This document shows positions 27,580-36,770 of a stretch of DNA of 64,000 bases, piece by piece. Source of the stretch: Pseudomonas chlororaphis subsp. aurantiaca (GTDB lineage: Bacteria > Pseudomonadota > Gammaproteobacteria > Pseudomonadales > Pseudomonadaceae); contig NZ_CP059162.1 of NCBI RefSeq assembly GCF_013466605.1, positions 558,001 to 622,000 on the forward strand, in the 5' to 3' direction. Position numbers and translations under genes: made by a program. The notes under the pieces were generated by a model. The model saw nothing but the letters and a program-made list of their open reading frames with translations, was not told the origin of the DNA and searched no databases. Position 1 is the first letter of the stretch. Every line of letters begins with the position of its first letter.

Positions 27580-28475
27580 TGCTCAATCGATTCCAAGGCT
27601 GGCGCGAGCGTGGCTGGTCGGTCGTCGACGCCTCGACTTATGCCGCCGCCTGGCAGCGTTTTGGCGGCAGCGTCGCCACCCATCCTTTGGTGGTGGCGCG
27701 CCTGGCGAACCTGGCAGGCATCCCGGTCCGCTACCTGGCCTGGGAACAGGCCGGCGAACTGCGGGCGGCGATCCCGACCTGGGGGCGCGACCTGGCGCTG
27801 TCCAAGGACGTGCTCAAGCGCAGTGGCAAGAAAGGCCTGTTCGACCTGGGCAACGCCGAGCTGATCCTGCCGGCCGCGCCTGACGCCCAGGCCCCGCTGC
27901 GCCATCGCGGCCGTTACCTGTCGGCCTTGAACCAGGGCCGCTTCAGCACCCTCAAGCTCCAGGCCGAACAACTGGCCATGGCCCGCACCCCTGAAGAGCT
28001 GTCGAAGAAGTTTCGCTACAACCAGCGCCGCGAGCTGCGCCTGCTGGAAGAGGCAGGCGGCGTGGTACGCCCGGTCAGCGAGTTTTCCAGCCAGGAGCTG
28101 GCGACCATCTACTGCGATCTGTTCCAGCGGCGCTGGGGTTTCCCGGCCACCGGTGCCGAGCGCATGGCCGAAGTCATCGAGTTGCTGCGCGAGCTGCTGA
28201 TCGGCTCGGTGATTTTCCTCAACGATGCGCCGATCGCCATTCAATTGGTGTACCGGGTCGAAGCGCCGGAGTGGATCAGCGTCGAATACATCAACGGTGG
28301 CGTCGATCCTGAAACCCGCGAGTTCAGCCCTGGCAGCGTGTTGAGTTTCCTCAATACGCAAAGTGCCTGGGAACAGGCGCGGGCCATCGACAAGCCGCTG
28401 CGTTTCTCCTTCGGTCGCGCCGATCGCGAGTACAAGGATCGCTGGTGCAACCCCGTTCCGGTGTTCACGGTATGA
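27579..28475 (+). CDS. Mig-14 family protein
   Basis: A 298-residue protein in the position of PA5003. Mig-14 proteins are linked to resistance against antimicrobial peptides and resemble the GNAT/FemAB-like acyltransferase fold, though their reaction is unknown. The start MLNRFQGWRERGWSVVD was chosen at the TGATG overlap with wapH. Readable family segments include KFRYNQRRELRLLEEAGG and EYINGGVDPETREFSPGSV. It has no signal peptide and overlaps dnpA by four bases, so both are made together with core enzymes. Confidence 0.82.
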   Translation: MLNRFQGWRERGWSVVDASTYAAAWQRFGGSVATHPLVVARLANLAGIPVRYLAWEQAGELRAAIPTWGRDLALSKDVLKRSGKKGLFDLGNAELILPAAPDAQAPLRHRGRYLSALNQGRFSTLKLQAEQLAMARTPEELSKKFRYNQRRELRLLEEAGGVVRPVSEFSSQELATIYCDLFQRRWGFPATGAERMAEVIELLRELLIGSVIFLNDAPIAIQLVYRVEAPEWISVEYINGGVDPETREFSPGSVLSFLNTQSAWEQARAIDKPLRFSFGRADREYKDRWCNPVPVFTV

Positions 28476-29878
28476 ATCAGCCACCGAGTCGCAAGCAACA
28501 GTTGCTCAAACGCCATCGGCGGCAGAAGCGCCTCGCTCTGCTGATTGGCCTGCTGGTGCTGATGGCCGTCGGTGTGCTGGTGGCCTGGTGGCTGCCGCTG
28601 CTGCTTGCGGTGCTGGCCTGGGTGGCCCATGAAGCCTGGTTCGCCGACCACCTGTTTTATTCGCCCCGGGACGATTATCAGTACAGCTTCCCGTTCGGCA
28701 CCGAGCAGCCCAAGGTCCACCTGGACAAGGAGCGCCTGGTGCTGGACCAGGCGATCGACTTGGCGGGGGATGAAACCCTGATCCTTGCGGTAAAGGTCAG
28801 CAGCACCTGGCTGGGGCGCTTTTTCGATCCTTGCGTCTCCCTGGCGGGGCAGGATTGGCAGACGTTCGAGCGCGGCGTGAACGGCTTGCGTTATCTCAAC
28901 CTCAGCGGGCTGGCACGACCTCTGGCCAGCGGCGAGTTGCAACTGCGTGGGCGTTTCTGCCGGGTGCACGGCGAGCCGCTGTTGTCGGTGTTCCGCGAGC
29001 CGGACTATCGCCACCAGCGGGTGATGGTCATCGCCCCCCACGCCGACGATGCCGAACTGGCCGCCTTCGGTCTGTACAGCCAGGCCGACGAAAGCTGGAT
29101 CGTCACGCTGACCGCTGGCGAGATCGAGGCCGAGCATTACCAGCGGATGGGCATGAACGCTGCCGATGCGGCGCGGATCAAGGGCCGGCTGCGGGCCTGG
29201 GACAGCATCGCGGTGCCGCGTTGGGCCGGGGTTGCCGAGGCGCGCTGTGTGCAGCTGGGGTATTTCTGCCTGCAACTGCCGGCCATGCAGGCGGCGCCGA
29301 ATCGGCCTGTGGTGTCCCGCGAGGCCGAGCTGTCGGATATCCGCCTGTTCCGCCAGTTCAATCCGTTCCCGCTGCCGGCGGATGCCGATGGCGCGCCGAC
29401 CTGGAACAATCTCTTGGCCGACCTGCGGGCGCTGTTGCTCAAGGCGCGCCCCGAGGTGATTGTGCTGCCGCATCCGACACTCGACCCGCATCCGGACCAC
29501 ATCTGCGCCCAGCAGGCGGTATTGGAAGCGTTGCAGGGGCTGGAGTGGCAGCCGACCACCTTGCTCGGTTATGCCAACCACCTGCATGACAACGATCGCT
29601 GGCCGATGGGCGATTCGGGGGCGGGCATTGCGCTGCCGCCAGTGTTCGACCCGGCCCAGGAGCTCAGGCCCTGCTGCTTGCTGCTGTCGGTTGAACAGCA
29701 GCGCGACAAGGCGATGGCCCTGGGCATGATGCATGACCTACAGCCACGGGCGCCGTTCAAGCGCCGCCTGCGCCGGGTTCTGCAGCGTGGGTTGGCGCGC
29801 CGCGCCGCTTCGCCTTATGGCGAGAACGAGTTTTTTCGCAAGGCGGTACGCCGGCATGAGCTGTTCTGGCGTTTGTAA
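28472..29878 (+). CDS. dnpA: PIG-L family de-N-acetylase DnpA
   Basis: A 468-residue protein in the position of PA5002 (dnpA), a de-N-acetylase implicated in fluoroquinolone tolerance in P. aeruginosa. A basic N-terminus (RKQQLLKRHRRQKR) and a double hydrophobic stretch (about residues 21-50) anchor it in the membrane. The metal-binding PIG-L motif APHADDAELAAFG is near residue 190, and the second motif HPTLDPHPDHICAQQ is near 333. It probably deacetylates a GlcNAc/GalNAc residue of the core or of an intermediate. Confidence 0.88.
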   Translation: MNQPPSRKQQLLKRHRRQKRLALLIGLLVLMAVGVLVAWWLPLLLAVLAWVAHEAWFADHLFYSPRDDYQYSFPFGTEQPKVHLDKERLVLDQAIDLAGDETLILAVKVSSTWLGRFFDPCVSLAGQDWQTFERGVNGLRYLNLSGLARPLASGELQLRGRFCRVHGEPLLSVFREPDYRHQRVMVIAPHADDAELAAFGLYSQADESWIVTLTAGEIEAEHYQRMGMNAADAARIKGRLRAWDSIAVPRWAGVAEARCVQLGYFCLQLPAMQAAPNRPVVSREAELSDIRLFRQFNPFPLPADADGAPTWNNLLADLRALLLKARPEVIVLPHPTLDPHPDHICAQQAVLEALQGLEWQPTTLLGYANHLHDNDRWPMGDSGAGIALPPVFDPAQELRPCCLLLSVEQQRDKAMALGMMHDLQPRAPFKRRLRRVLQRGLARRAASPYGENEFFRKAVRRHELFWRL

Positions 29879-29962
29879 ATTGATATTGCATGACACCCTT
29901 TTGCCTGTCGGCCAGGGTAGTTTCGCTCTTTTGTCCGGTTGCTCACGGCTGCAAGGAAGATG

Positions 29963-30919
29963 ATGAAGGTTCTATTTCTGGTGCAGAAAGAACAGCGGGC
30001 CATTCTGGACCGCCTGTACGAAGGCGTTGCCGCTCATTGCGAATGCGACCTGCGGTGGTTGAGCAGCGACGAGCAGCGCAACCTGCGTGGCTATTTTCGC
30101 CGTGAGGTGGATGTATCGCGCTACGACCGCATCGTGTTCTTCCTGCGTTTCAAGCAGGAAATCCGCCAGGCGAGGTTCATCCGCAGCATTCCCAACCTGG
30201 TGATCCTCGAGCACGACGCCTACCAGAACTACATCCCTTGCAAGTACACCGGCAAGTTCAGTGCGCACTACCGCCGCCTGCCGTGGGCACGGGTGATCAG
30301 CTCGGGGTTCATGGTCAGCGAGCGCTTGCGCCAGGAAGGTTTCGACGCGGTATTCGTGCCCAAGGGCTACGACCAGAGCCTGCTGCAGGATCAGGGCCGC
30401 GAGCGGGACATCGAACTGGCATTCGTCGGCAGCACCAACAGCGTGGCCTACAGCGGACGCAAGGCGCTGCTCGACGAACTCGGCCAGGTCGAGCCCCTGG
30501 TGGTGACGCGGACCAAGTCGGGCGAAGAGTATTGCGACACCCTCAACCGTATCCGCTTTTTCGTCAGTGCCGACGTCGGCATGGGCGAATACATGATCAA
30601 GAATTTCGAGGCCATGGCCTGTGGCTGTGTGTTGCTGGCATTCGACCAGGGTGAGGCGGAAAACCGTGCGCTGGGCTTGCAGGACCTGCACAACGTGGTC
30701 TTTTATCAGAACATCCCGCAATTGCAGGAAAAACTCGCCATGTTGCGCGCCGATCCGGCCCTGGCGCAGAGCATCGCGCGAAACGGCCGCGATCTGGCGG
30801 TCTCTCAGTTCAGCTTCGCCCGTATCGGGCAGCGTATTGTCGAGGAACTTCAGCCCGCATTGCGGCCTCGTGCACCCTTGAGCCTTATCGAGCGCGTACG
30901 CTCGAAGCTGGGTGTTTGA
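29963..30919 (+). CDS. ssg: Cell-surface glycosyltransferase Ssg (PA5001-like)
   Basis: A 318-residue glycosyltransferase in the position of PA5001 (ssg), required for LPS/exopolysaccharide surface properties in pseudomonads. The start MKVLFLVQKEQRAIL at 29963 has AAGGA 5 nt upstream; an ATG 3 nt earlier is too close to it. A C-terminal glycosyltransferase family 1 segment is seen at GEYMIKNFEAMACGCVLLAF. The 84-bp gap after dnpA shows no terminator. Confidence 0.84.
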   Translation: MKVLFLVQKEQRAILDRLYEGVAAHCECDLRWLSSDEQRNLRGYFRREVDVSRYDRIVFFLRFKQEIRQARFIRSIPNLVILEHDAYQNYIPCKYTGKFSAHYRRLPWARVISSGFMVSERLRQEGFDAVFVPKGYDQSLLQDQGRERDIELAFVGSTNSVAYSGRKALLDELGQVEPLVVTRTKSGEEYCDTLNRIRFFVSADVGMGEYMIKNFEAMACGCVLLAFDQGEAENRALGLQDLHNVVFYQNIPQLQEKLAMLRADPALAQSIARNGRDLAVSQFSFARIGQRIVEELQPALRPRAPLSLIERVRSKLGV

Positions 30920-30973
30920 CAGCGATCACTGAGCCCTTAATAGTGATCGCACTTTGTCGTAGGTGAGAATCAA

Positions 30974-31735
30974 GTGCAGTTTAGTCAAGAGAGTGACATC
31001 ACGCTGGTGGTCACCAGTTGCGGTCGTCTGGACCTGCTCAAGCTCACGCTGGAGAGTTTCGATCGCTTCAACAGCGCGCCGATCCGCGAAGTCTTCATCA
31101 CCGAAGATGCTGGCGACGAGCGGGTGCGCACGGCTGTGCCCGCCCATTGGAAAGATCACTGTACCTTCTTCGTCAACCGGCCGAAGCTTGGGCAATTGGC
31201 GTCGATCGACCTGGCCTACGAGCAGGTCAAGACCCCCTATATCTTCCATTGCGAAGACGATTGGGAGTTCTATCGCCCGGGCTTTGTCGAGGATTCGAAA
31301 GCGATTCTCGAGCAGCGCCCGGACATCCTGCAGGTCTGGTTGCGCAGTTATGCCCATGACCTGCGAGTCCATAGTCCCTACATCCATTTGGGTGCCCGCG
31401 AGTTGATCGGCGGCGTGCCCTGTTATCCGCTGATCTCCGACAAACCCGAGTGGCAGAGCTTTTCCCTGAACCCGGGCCTGCGCCGGATGGCGGAGTATCG
31501 ACTGTGTGCGCCTTTCGCCGGGCACGGAGGCGAGAAAGCGCTGTCCAAGCGCTATGCTGAGCTGAACCTGACGGCTGTCAGCCTGGAAGGCGACGCGATG
31601 CTGCATACAGGCTTCGGTCTGCATGTGGAGACTGCCGCCGAGCGGCAGCGGAAGGCTCGGCGCAGTCGTCGCGAGCAAATCAAGCTTGTTTTAGTCCTGT
31701 TGGCTGGAGTCGGTATTGGCTGGTTTATCCATTAG
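30974..31735 (+). CDS. GT2-type glycosyltransferase with C-terminal membrane anchor
   Basis: A 253-residue protein starting at GTG (MQFSQESDITLVVTSCGRLD). The GT-A fold features are VVTSCGRLDLLKLTLESF, at the start of the Rossmann fold, and the metal/donor motif HCEDDWEFYRPGF (about residues 93-105). A single hydrophobic segment (LVLVLLAGVGIGWFI) ends the protein after a basic stretch, suggesting tail anchoring. By position it could correspond to PA5000 (wapR, core rhamnosyltransferase), but I cannot confirm that from sequence. Confidence 0.75.
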   Translation: MQFSQESDITLVVTSCGRLDLLKLTLESFDRFNSAPIREVFITEDAGDERVRTAVPAHWKDHCTFFVNRPKLGQLASIDLAYEQVKTPYIFHCEDDWEFYRPGFVEDSKAILEQRPDILQVWLRSYAHDLRVHSPYIHLGARELIGGVPCYPLISDKPEWQSFSLNPGLRRMAEYRLCAPFAGHGGEKALSKRYAELNLTAVSLEGDAMLHTGFGLHVETAAERQRKARRSRREQIKLVLVLLAGVGIGWFIH

Positions 31736-31783
31736 TTCTACCGGTTTCACTTTCCCGAACACCGCGAAAGGGCTATGTGCCCA

Positions 31784-32887
31784 ATGAGCATTCTCAACAT
31801 CATGTGGGCAGGCGGCAGTGCATTTGCCTCCGTTCACAAGGTTCACCAGCAGATCCTCTCTCAGACCGAGCCAGGCTCTGTGGTCAAGACTTGGCTGCTG
31901 CAAGGTTCGTCCACCGGATGCGTTGCCGAAGTGGGGGAATGCCGGGAGTGGAACCTGTCGTCGGCGCGCCTGAAGGGCAAGCATTTCTGGCGCTTGCTCA
32001 AACCCTGGCTGCGGGCTCGCTTTCGCAAGGCGTTGCGGGAAAGCGATGCCCAGGTGTTGTTGCTCGATGGCCTGGGGGTGGCGCGTACCTTGTTGCCGGT
32101 CCTCAAGTCATTGCCGCACATGCGTGCGGTGGTGGTGATCCACGGCTCCACGCGCTTGCACCGCAAGGATCAGCAGCTGTTCCGGCAGTTCCCCGCCTCG
32201 CAGCTGACTCTCGCGGCCGTTTCGCAGACCCTGGCGTCATCCCTCGAATACGATTTGCAGATGCCGGTGACGGCTTTGCGCAGCGCGTTCGACCCGCAGG
32301 AGTTCAATGCAAGGCTGCTGCCGCGTGCCGAGGCCCGGGCCACCCTCGGCCTGCCCGTGGACGATGTTCCGGTATTCGGCGCGGTCGGCCGTCTGGTGGA
32401 CGATAAAGGGTTTGCTTGCCTGCTGGAGGCCTTCGCCAAGGCCCTGGCGAGCCGGCCGGAGATGCGTCTGGTGATTATCGGCGAGGGCTCGAACCGCACA
32501 GCGCTCGAGGCCCGCATCAATCAGCTGGGCCTGCAGGACAGGGTTTCGCTGCCTGGGCATTTGAAGCATGCGGCGGTGCTTTACAAGGCATTCGACTGGG
32601 TGGCCATCCCGTCGCTGGACGAGGGCCTGGGGCTGATCCTGCAGGAAGCCGTGATGTCTGGTGTACCGGTGCTGACCAGCGATTTGCCAGTGTTCCGTGA
32701 GCAGTTGGCTGACACCGGGCGTTATGCGCCGGTGAATGATATCGACGCCTGGCAAGAGGCCATTCTTCAGGCCCTCGGCCTGCCCGCCCAGAGCATCGCG
32801 GCGGATCAGTATGCGGCGCTGGCCCCCGACCTGGCCTGGCAGCGCTTCAGCCAGGCTGCTACCTCCCTGCTGTCATGCCGAAAGTAG
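31784..32887 (+). CDS. GT4 glycosyltransferase, accessory LPS core gene
   Basis: A 367-residue family 4 glycosyltransferase starting MSILNIMWAGGSAFASVHKVH. An ATG nine bases upstream is only 2 nt from the AAAGGG site, so the later ATG is preferred. The donor domain has GAVGRLVDDKGFACLLEAF and the Ex7E motif EGLGLILQEAVMSGVPVLTS. It has no PAO1 counterpart that I recall at this place, between the PA5000-like gene and waaL. It probably adds a strain- or group-specific core sugar. It overlaps the convergent kinase-like gene by 15 bp at the 3' ends. Confidence 0.8.
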   Translation: MSILNIMWAGGSAFASVHKVHQQILSQTEPGSVVKTWLLQGSSTGCVAEVGECREWNLSSARLKGKHFWRLLKPWLRARFRKALRESDAQVLLLDGLGVARTLLPVLKSLPHMRAVVVIHGSTRLHRKDQQLFRQFPASQLTLAAVSQTLASSLEYDLQMPVTALRSAFDPQEFNARLLPRAEARATLGLPVDDVPVFGAVGRLVDDKGFACLLEAFAKALASRPEMRLVIIGEGSNRTALEARINQLGLQDRVSLPGHLKHAAVLYKAFDWVAIPSLDEGLGLILQEAVMSGVPVLTSDLPVFREQLADTGRYAPVNDIDAWQEAILQALGLPAQSIAADQYAALAPDLAWQRFSQAATSLLSCRK

Positions 32888-33478
32888 CGCCTGTTCCAGC
32901 GCTTGTATCGGAAAGCTCCCGTTCAGCTTCTCCCGGGCAATATAACGGGCGAAGTGTTGCAGGTTGCGTTTGACCAGATGGCGCGGTAATGGCCCGCGGA
33001 AAAAACGCATGTCGGCCACATCGATCAGGCCGAAGCGGTTATCCGGGGTGATGACGATGTTGCCCAGGTGCAGCGAGCGAAAGTAGATCCCCGAGTTGTG
33101 CAGGCTGCGAATCAGCTCGACCAGGGCCGGCAAGGTCTGTTGCCAGTCGAAGCCTTCCTTGCTGGCGACCTGGCGCAGGGTTTCGCCTGGCAGCGGTCGG
33201 TAGAGCACCGCGGTCATGCCGGGTTGTTCCAGGCGGTAGAAGTCCAGAACCTGCAGCGTGGGAACGCCGAGTTGTTCCAGGCGCGCGGCGTTGTCGATGA
33301 AGCGCTTCGAATAAGGCCGAAACAGGGCGGATGAAAAAAGACGCTTGCGCCGGAACAGTTTCAGAATATTCCCATCCTGCAACAGGTAGACTTTCGGGCC
33401 GTAACTGTCGGCCTCCAGAATTCTGGCGCCTTCAATCATCTGATTCAAAGTGGCTTGGGGAAGCCGGGAGCATTGCAT
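32873..33478 (-). CDS. Small kinase-fold protein with altered catalytic loop
   Basis: A 201-residue protein (from ATG at 33478; a TTG start 42 nt upstream is possible) of the RfaP/InaA-like kinase superfamily, resembling PA4998-type genes next to waaL. K40 (ILKLF) and the DFG-equivalent D153 (GLIDVAD) are present. The catalytic loop reads YFRSLHLGNIV, with Ser135 where Asp is expected in an HRD-type loop. It is the only gene of the LPS block on the minus strand, divergent from waaL and overlapping the convergent GT4 gene by 15 bp. Confidence 0.72.
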   Translation of the reverse strand: MQCSRLPQATLNQMIEGARILEADSYGPKVYLLQDGNILKLFRRKRLFSSALFRPYSKRFIDNAARLEQLGVPTLQVLDFYRLEQPGMTAVLYRPLPGETLRQVASKEGFDWQQTLPALVELIRSLHNSGIYFRSLHLGNIVITPDNRFGLIDVADMRFFRGPLPRHLVKRNLQHFARYIAREKLNGSFPIQALEQALLSA

Positions 33479-33586
33479 CGTAGGAAGCCTTGTCGAAGTG
33501 GCGGGCACAGTGGCGGGCAATGATGCCGAAAAGTTGTTGTTTTAACCATGCCGGGTTGGCTGGGTGACCCATTTAGGAGTGAGTAG

Positions 33587-34759
33587 ATGCAGGCCACACG
33601 CTGGGCGCAAGTATGGATGACCATCGGGTTGCTATGGTTTTTGCTGGCCATCGCACTGGCGCCCACCAACAAGCTCTACCAACAGGGGCTGGTGGCCTTT
33701 TTGTGGTTGCCGGCGATGATTCTGGCCTGGCCCGCGCGCCAACGCCTGGTCGAATGGTGGTATGCCCAGCGCTGGCTTGGCCTGACGTTGCTGGGGTTGG
33801 CGATATGGGGGCTGGTCAGCCTGCTATGGACGCAGGCGGCGGACCCGTCGCGTGAGGCCAAGCGCTTGCTGTACATCGTAGTGTTCCTGTTGTTCTTCCC
33901 GGTTTTCGCCAATGCCCGGACTGAGCGGGTGATCCGCGTCATGCAGTGGGGCGGACTGGGGCTGGCGGTGACGGCGCTGATGGCCATCATCCAGTTCTAC
34001 TGGATCAACGGAAATGTCTGGTGGGCGCGCCTTGTGGGGTTGGGGGAGTTGGCTCATCCGATCCTGGGTGGTTATGTCATCGGCCTGGCCGCTATCTGGC
34101 TGCTGCACTGGGTGCCGCGTACTCGCGCCCTTCAAGCGGTGTGGCTGGTGGCGTTGGCGCTGCTCGGTGGATTTGTCGTGCTCTGCCAGAGCCGCGGTGC
34201 TGCCCTGGCCCTGTTCCTGACCGTGCTGGCGATGCCGATCTGGTGCCGTGACCGACTCAGCCGAATATTCGCGGCGGCGGCATTGTTGCTGGCAATGTCG
34301 GCATTCTGGTTTCTCGAACCTTTGGTCCTGGCGCGTGGTGTTTCCTTTCGCCCGCAGATCCTGATGGCCAGCCTGCAGATGATCGCCGAGCATCCATGGA
34401 CAGGCCTCGGCCTGGGTTCAGGCTATAGCGTGCATGCCGAAGGGCAGGCTTTCGATCATGCCCATAACCTGTTCAGCCACATTGCCATCGAACTGGGGAT
34501 TCCTGGGCTCTTGCTCTGGGTCGTGGCCTGGTTTGCAGCGCTGCGCGAAGCCTGGCGCGCCCGTGAAACGCTCTATGGCCGGGGCGTCATCGGGATCTGG
34601 CTGTTCTCCTTCCTGGCCATGCAGTTCGATGCCGCGAGCCTGACCGGAACCCCTCGCGCCGAATGGTTCATCAGTTGGCTGCCGATCGGTCTGGCTACTG
34701 TTTTGGTCTGGGCGCGGGGCAGTCACACAGGCTGTGATAAAATCCCGCGTTCCTCCTAA
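33587..34759 (+). CDS. waaL: O-antigen ligase WaaL
   Basis: A 390-residue polytopic inner-membrane protein with about 10-12 hydrophobic segments, of the Wzy_C/WaaL superfamily. WaaL joins undecaprenyl-linked O-antigen to lipid A-core on the periplasmic side. Family features are the CQSRGAALAL segment (about residue 203) and a large loop with DHAHNLFSHIAIELGIPGL (about 294-312), which contains the conserved catalytic-site His. AGGAG sits 8 nt before the ATG. It is followed closely by msbA. Confidence 0.88.
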   Translation: MQATRWAQVWMTIGLLWFLLAIALAPTNKLYQQGLVAFLWLPAMILAWPARQRLVEWWYAQRWLGLTLLGLAIWGLVSLLWTQAADPSREAKRLLYIVVFLLFFPVFANARTERVIRVMQWGGLGLAVTALMAIIQFYWINGNVWWARLVGLGELAHPILGGYVIGLAAIWLLHWVPRTRALQAVWLVALALLGGFVVLCQSRGAALALFLTVLAMPIWCRDRLSRIFAAAALLLAMSAFWFLEPLVLARGVSFRPQILMASLQMIAEHPWTGLGLGSGYSVHAEGQAFDHAHNLFSHIAIELGIPGLLLWVVAWFAALREAWRARETLYGRGVIGIWLFSFLAMQFDAASLTGTPRAEWFISWLPIGLATVLVWARGSHTGCDKIPRSS

Positions 34760-34774
34760 ACAGTGAGTTCGACG

Positions 34775-36583
34775 ATGAGTGACGCACCGCGTAAAGCGGA
34801 ACAGGACTCCAGCCTGAAAATCTATTTTCGGCTGTTGGGGTATGTAAAACCCTACATTGGCATTTTCCTGCTGAGTATCGTGGGCTTCGTGATATTTGCC
34901 TCCACCCAGCCGATGCTGGCGGGCATTCTCAAATATTTCGTCGACGGCTTGAGCAATCCCGAAGCGGTGCTCTTCCCCAACGTTCCCTATCTGCGCGACT
35001 TGCAGCTATTGATGGCGGTGCCGCTGCTGATCATCCTGATCGCGGCGTGGCAGGGGCTTGGCTCCTTCCTCGGCAACTACTACCTGGCGAAGGTTTCCCT
35101 GGGGTTGGTGCATGACCTGCGGGTCGAGCTGTTCAACAAACTGCTGGTCCTGCCGAACCGCTATTTCGATACCCACAACTCCGGGCATCTGATTTCCCGC
35201 ATCACCTTCAACGTCACCATGGTCACCGGTGCCGCCACCGACGCCATCAAGGTGGTGATTCGCGAAGGCCTGACGGTGGTGTTCCTGTTCGTCTACCTGT
35301 TGTGGATGAACTGGAAGCTGACCCTGGTGATGCTGGCGATCTTGCCGTTGATTGCGGTCATGGTTGGCAGCACCAGCAAGAAATTCCGCAAGCAGAGCAA
35401 GAAGATCCAGGTGGCGATGGGCGATGTGACCCACGTGGCCTCCGAGACCATTCAAGGCTATCGCGTGGTTCGCAGCTTCGGTGGCGAAAGCTACGAGCAG
35501 CAGCGTTTCGTCGACGCCAGCCAGAGCAACACCGACAAGCAGCTGCGCATGACCAAGACCGGTGCGGTCTACACGCCGATGCTGCAGTTGGTGATCTACT
35601 CCGCCATGGCGGTGCTGATGTTCCTGGTGCTGTTCCTGCGTGGCGATGCCACCGCGGGCGACCTGGTGGCCTACATCACCGCGGCGGGCCTGCTGCCCAA
35701 GCCGATTCGCCAACTCTCGGAAGTCAGTTCGACCATCCAGAAAGGCGTGGCGGGTGCGGAAAGCATCTTCGAACAACTGGACGTCGAGCCTGAAGTCGAT
35801 CGGGGCCAGGTCGAGCGTGAGCGCATCGAGGGTCGCCTGGACGTGCGCAACCTGAGCTTCACCTATCCGGGCACCGATCGTGAAGTGCTGAAGGACATCA
35901 GTTTCTCCGCGGCTCCCGGGCAGATGATCGCGCTGGTCGGCCGCTCCGGCAGCGGCAAGTCGACCCTGGCCAGCCTGATTCCGCGCTTCTATCACCACGA
36001 AACGGGGCAGATTCTCCTCGATGACGTGGAGATCGAGGATTACCGCCTGCGCAACCTGCGTCGGCATGTGGCCCAGGTGACCCAGCATGTGACCCTGTTC
36101 AACGACAGCGTGGCCGCCAACATTGCTTATGGCGACCTGGCCGGGGCGCCGCGGGAAGAGATTGAGAAGGCGGCGGCGGATGCCTATGCCATGGACTTCA
36201 TTTCGCAGCTGCCCGAAGGCCTGGACACCCAGGTCGGCGAGAACGGCGTGCTGCTCTCCGGTGGCCAGCGCCAGCGTCTGGCGATTGCCCGGGCCCTGTT
36301 GAAGAATGCGCCGTTGCTGATTCTCGACGAAGCCACCTCGGCCCTGGATACCGAGTCCGAGCGGCATATCCAGGCGGCCCTGGACAAGGTGATGAAGGGG
36401 CGCACCACCCTGGTGATCGCACACCGCCTGTCGACCATCGAGAAGGCCGACCTGATTCTGGTCATGGACCAGGGGCGGATCGTCGAGCGCGGCACCCATG
36501 TCGATCTGCTGGCGCAAAACGGCTACTACTCGCGCCTGCATGCCATGGGCCTGGACGAGCCCGCGTCCGAAGGCATTGCCTGA
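34775..36583 (+). CDS. msbA: Lipid A-core ABC flippase MsbA
   Basis: A 602-residue half-transporter that flips lipid A-core across the inner membrane. The N-terminal half has six transmembrane helices and the C-terminal half is an ABC ATPase with Walker A GRSGSGKST, signature LSGGQRQR, Walker B LLILDEATS and the H-loop IAHRLST. The start MSDAPRKAEQDSSLKIYFRLL was preferred over an in-frame GTG four codons upstream. A TAAAAT element at 34738-34743 could be the -10 box of its own promoter at the end of waaL. Confidence 0.95.
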   Translation: MSDAPRKAEQDSSLKIYFRLLGYVKPYIGIFLLSIVGFVIFASTQPMLAGILKYFVDGLSNPEAVLFPNVPYLRDLQLLMAVPLLIILIAAWQGLGSFLGNYYLAKVSLGLVHDLRVELFNKLLVLPNRYFDTHNSGHLISRITFNVTMVTGAATDAIKVVIREGLTVVFLFVYLLWMNWKLTLVMLAILPLIAVMVGSTSKKFRKQSKKIQVAMGDVTHVASETIQGYRVVRSFGGESYEQQRFVDASQSNTDKQLRMTKTGAVYTPMLQLVIYSAMAVLMFLVLFLRGDATAGDLVAYITAAGLLPKPIRQLSEVSSTIQKGVAGAESIFEQLDVEPEVDRGQVERERIEGRLDVRNLSFTYPGTDREVLKDISFSAAPGQMIALVGRSGSGKSTLASLIPRFYHHETGQILLDDVEIEDYRLRNLRRHVAQVTQHVTLFNDSVAANIAYGDLAGAPREEIEKAAADAYAMDFISQLPEGLDTQVGENGVLLSGGQRQRLAIARALLKNAPLLILDEATSALDTESERHIQAALDKVMKGRTTLVIAHRLSTIEKADLILVMDQGRIVERGTHVDLLAQNGYYSRLHAMGLDEPASEGIA

Positions 36584-36617
36584 GCCAACGCCAGGGTGGG
36601 CACTGCCCATCCTGGAA

Positions 36618-36650
36618 CGACCCCGGCGCGCAATGCGCCGGCCGGTCTTT
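36618..36650 (+). terminator. Possible terminator after msbA
   Basis: CCGGCGC-GCAAT-GCGCCGG hairpin extended by GACC/GGTC outer pairs, followed only by a short T-rich CTTTG. It is moderately convincing. The remaining gap up to 36770 shows no gene. Confidence 0.5.
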
Positions 36651-36770
36651 GTATCCCGCCCCTTACAGTCTTGACCGAGCCTAAATAATTCCGCGTCTCG
36701 TGCTTGTTATGGTTCCAGCCTCAATCGTCGACTGAATCGAGGGGGCCAACCCCGTCGCGCGGGTACTGGA

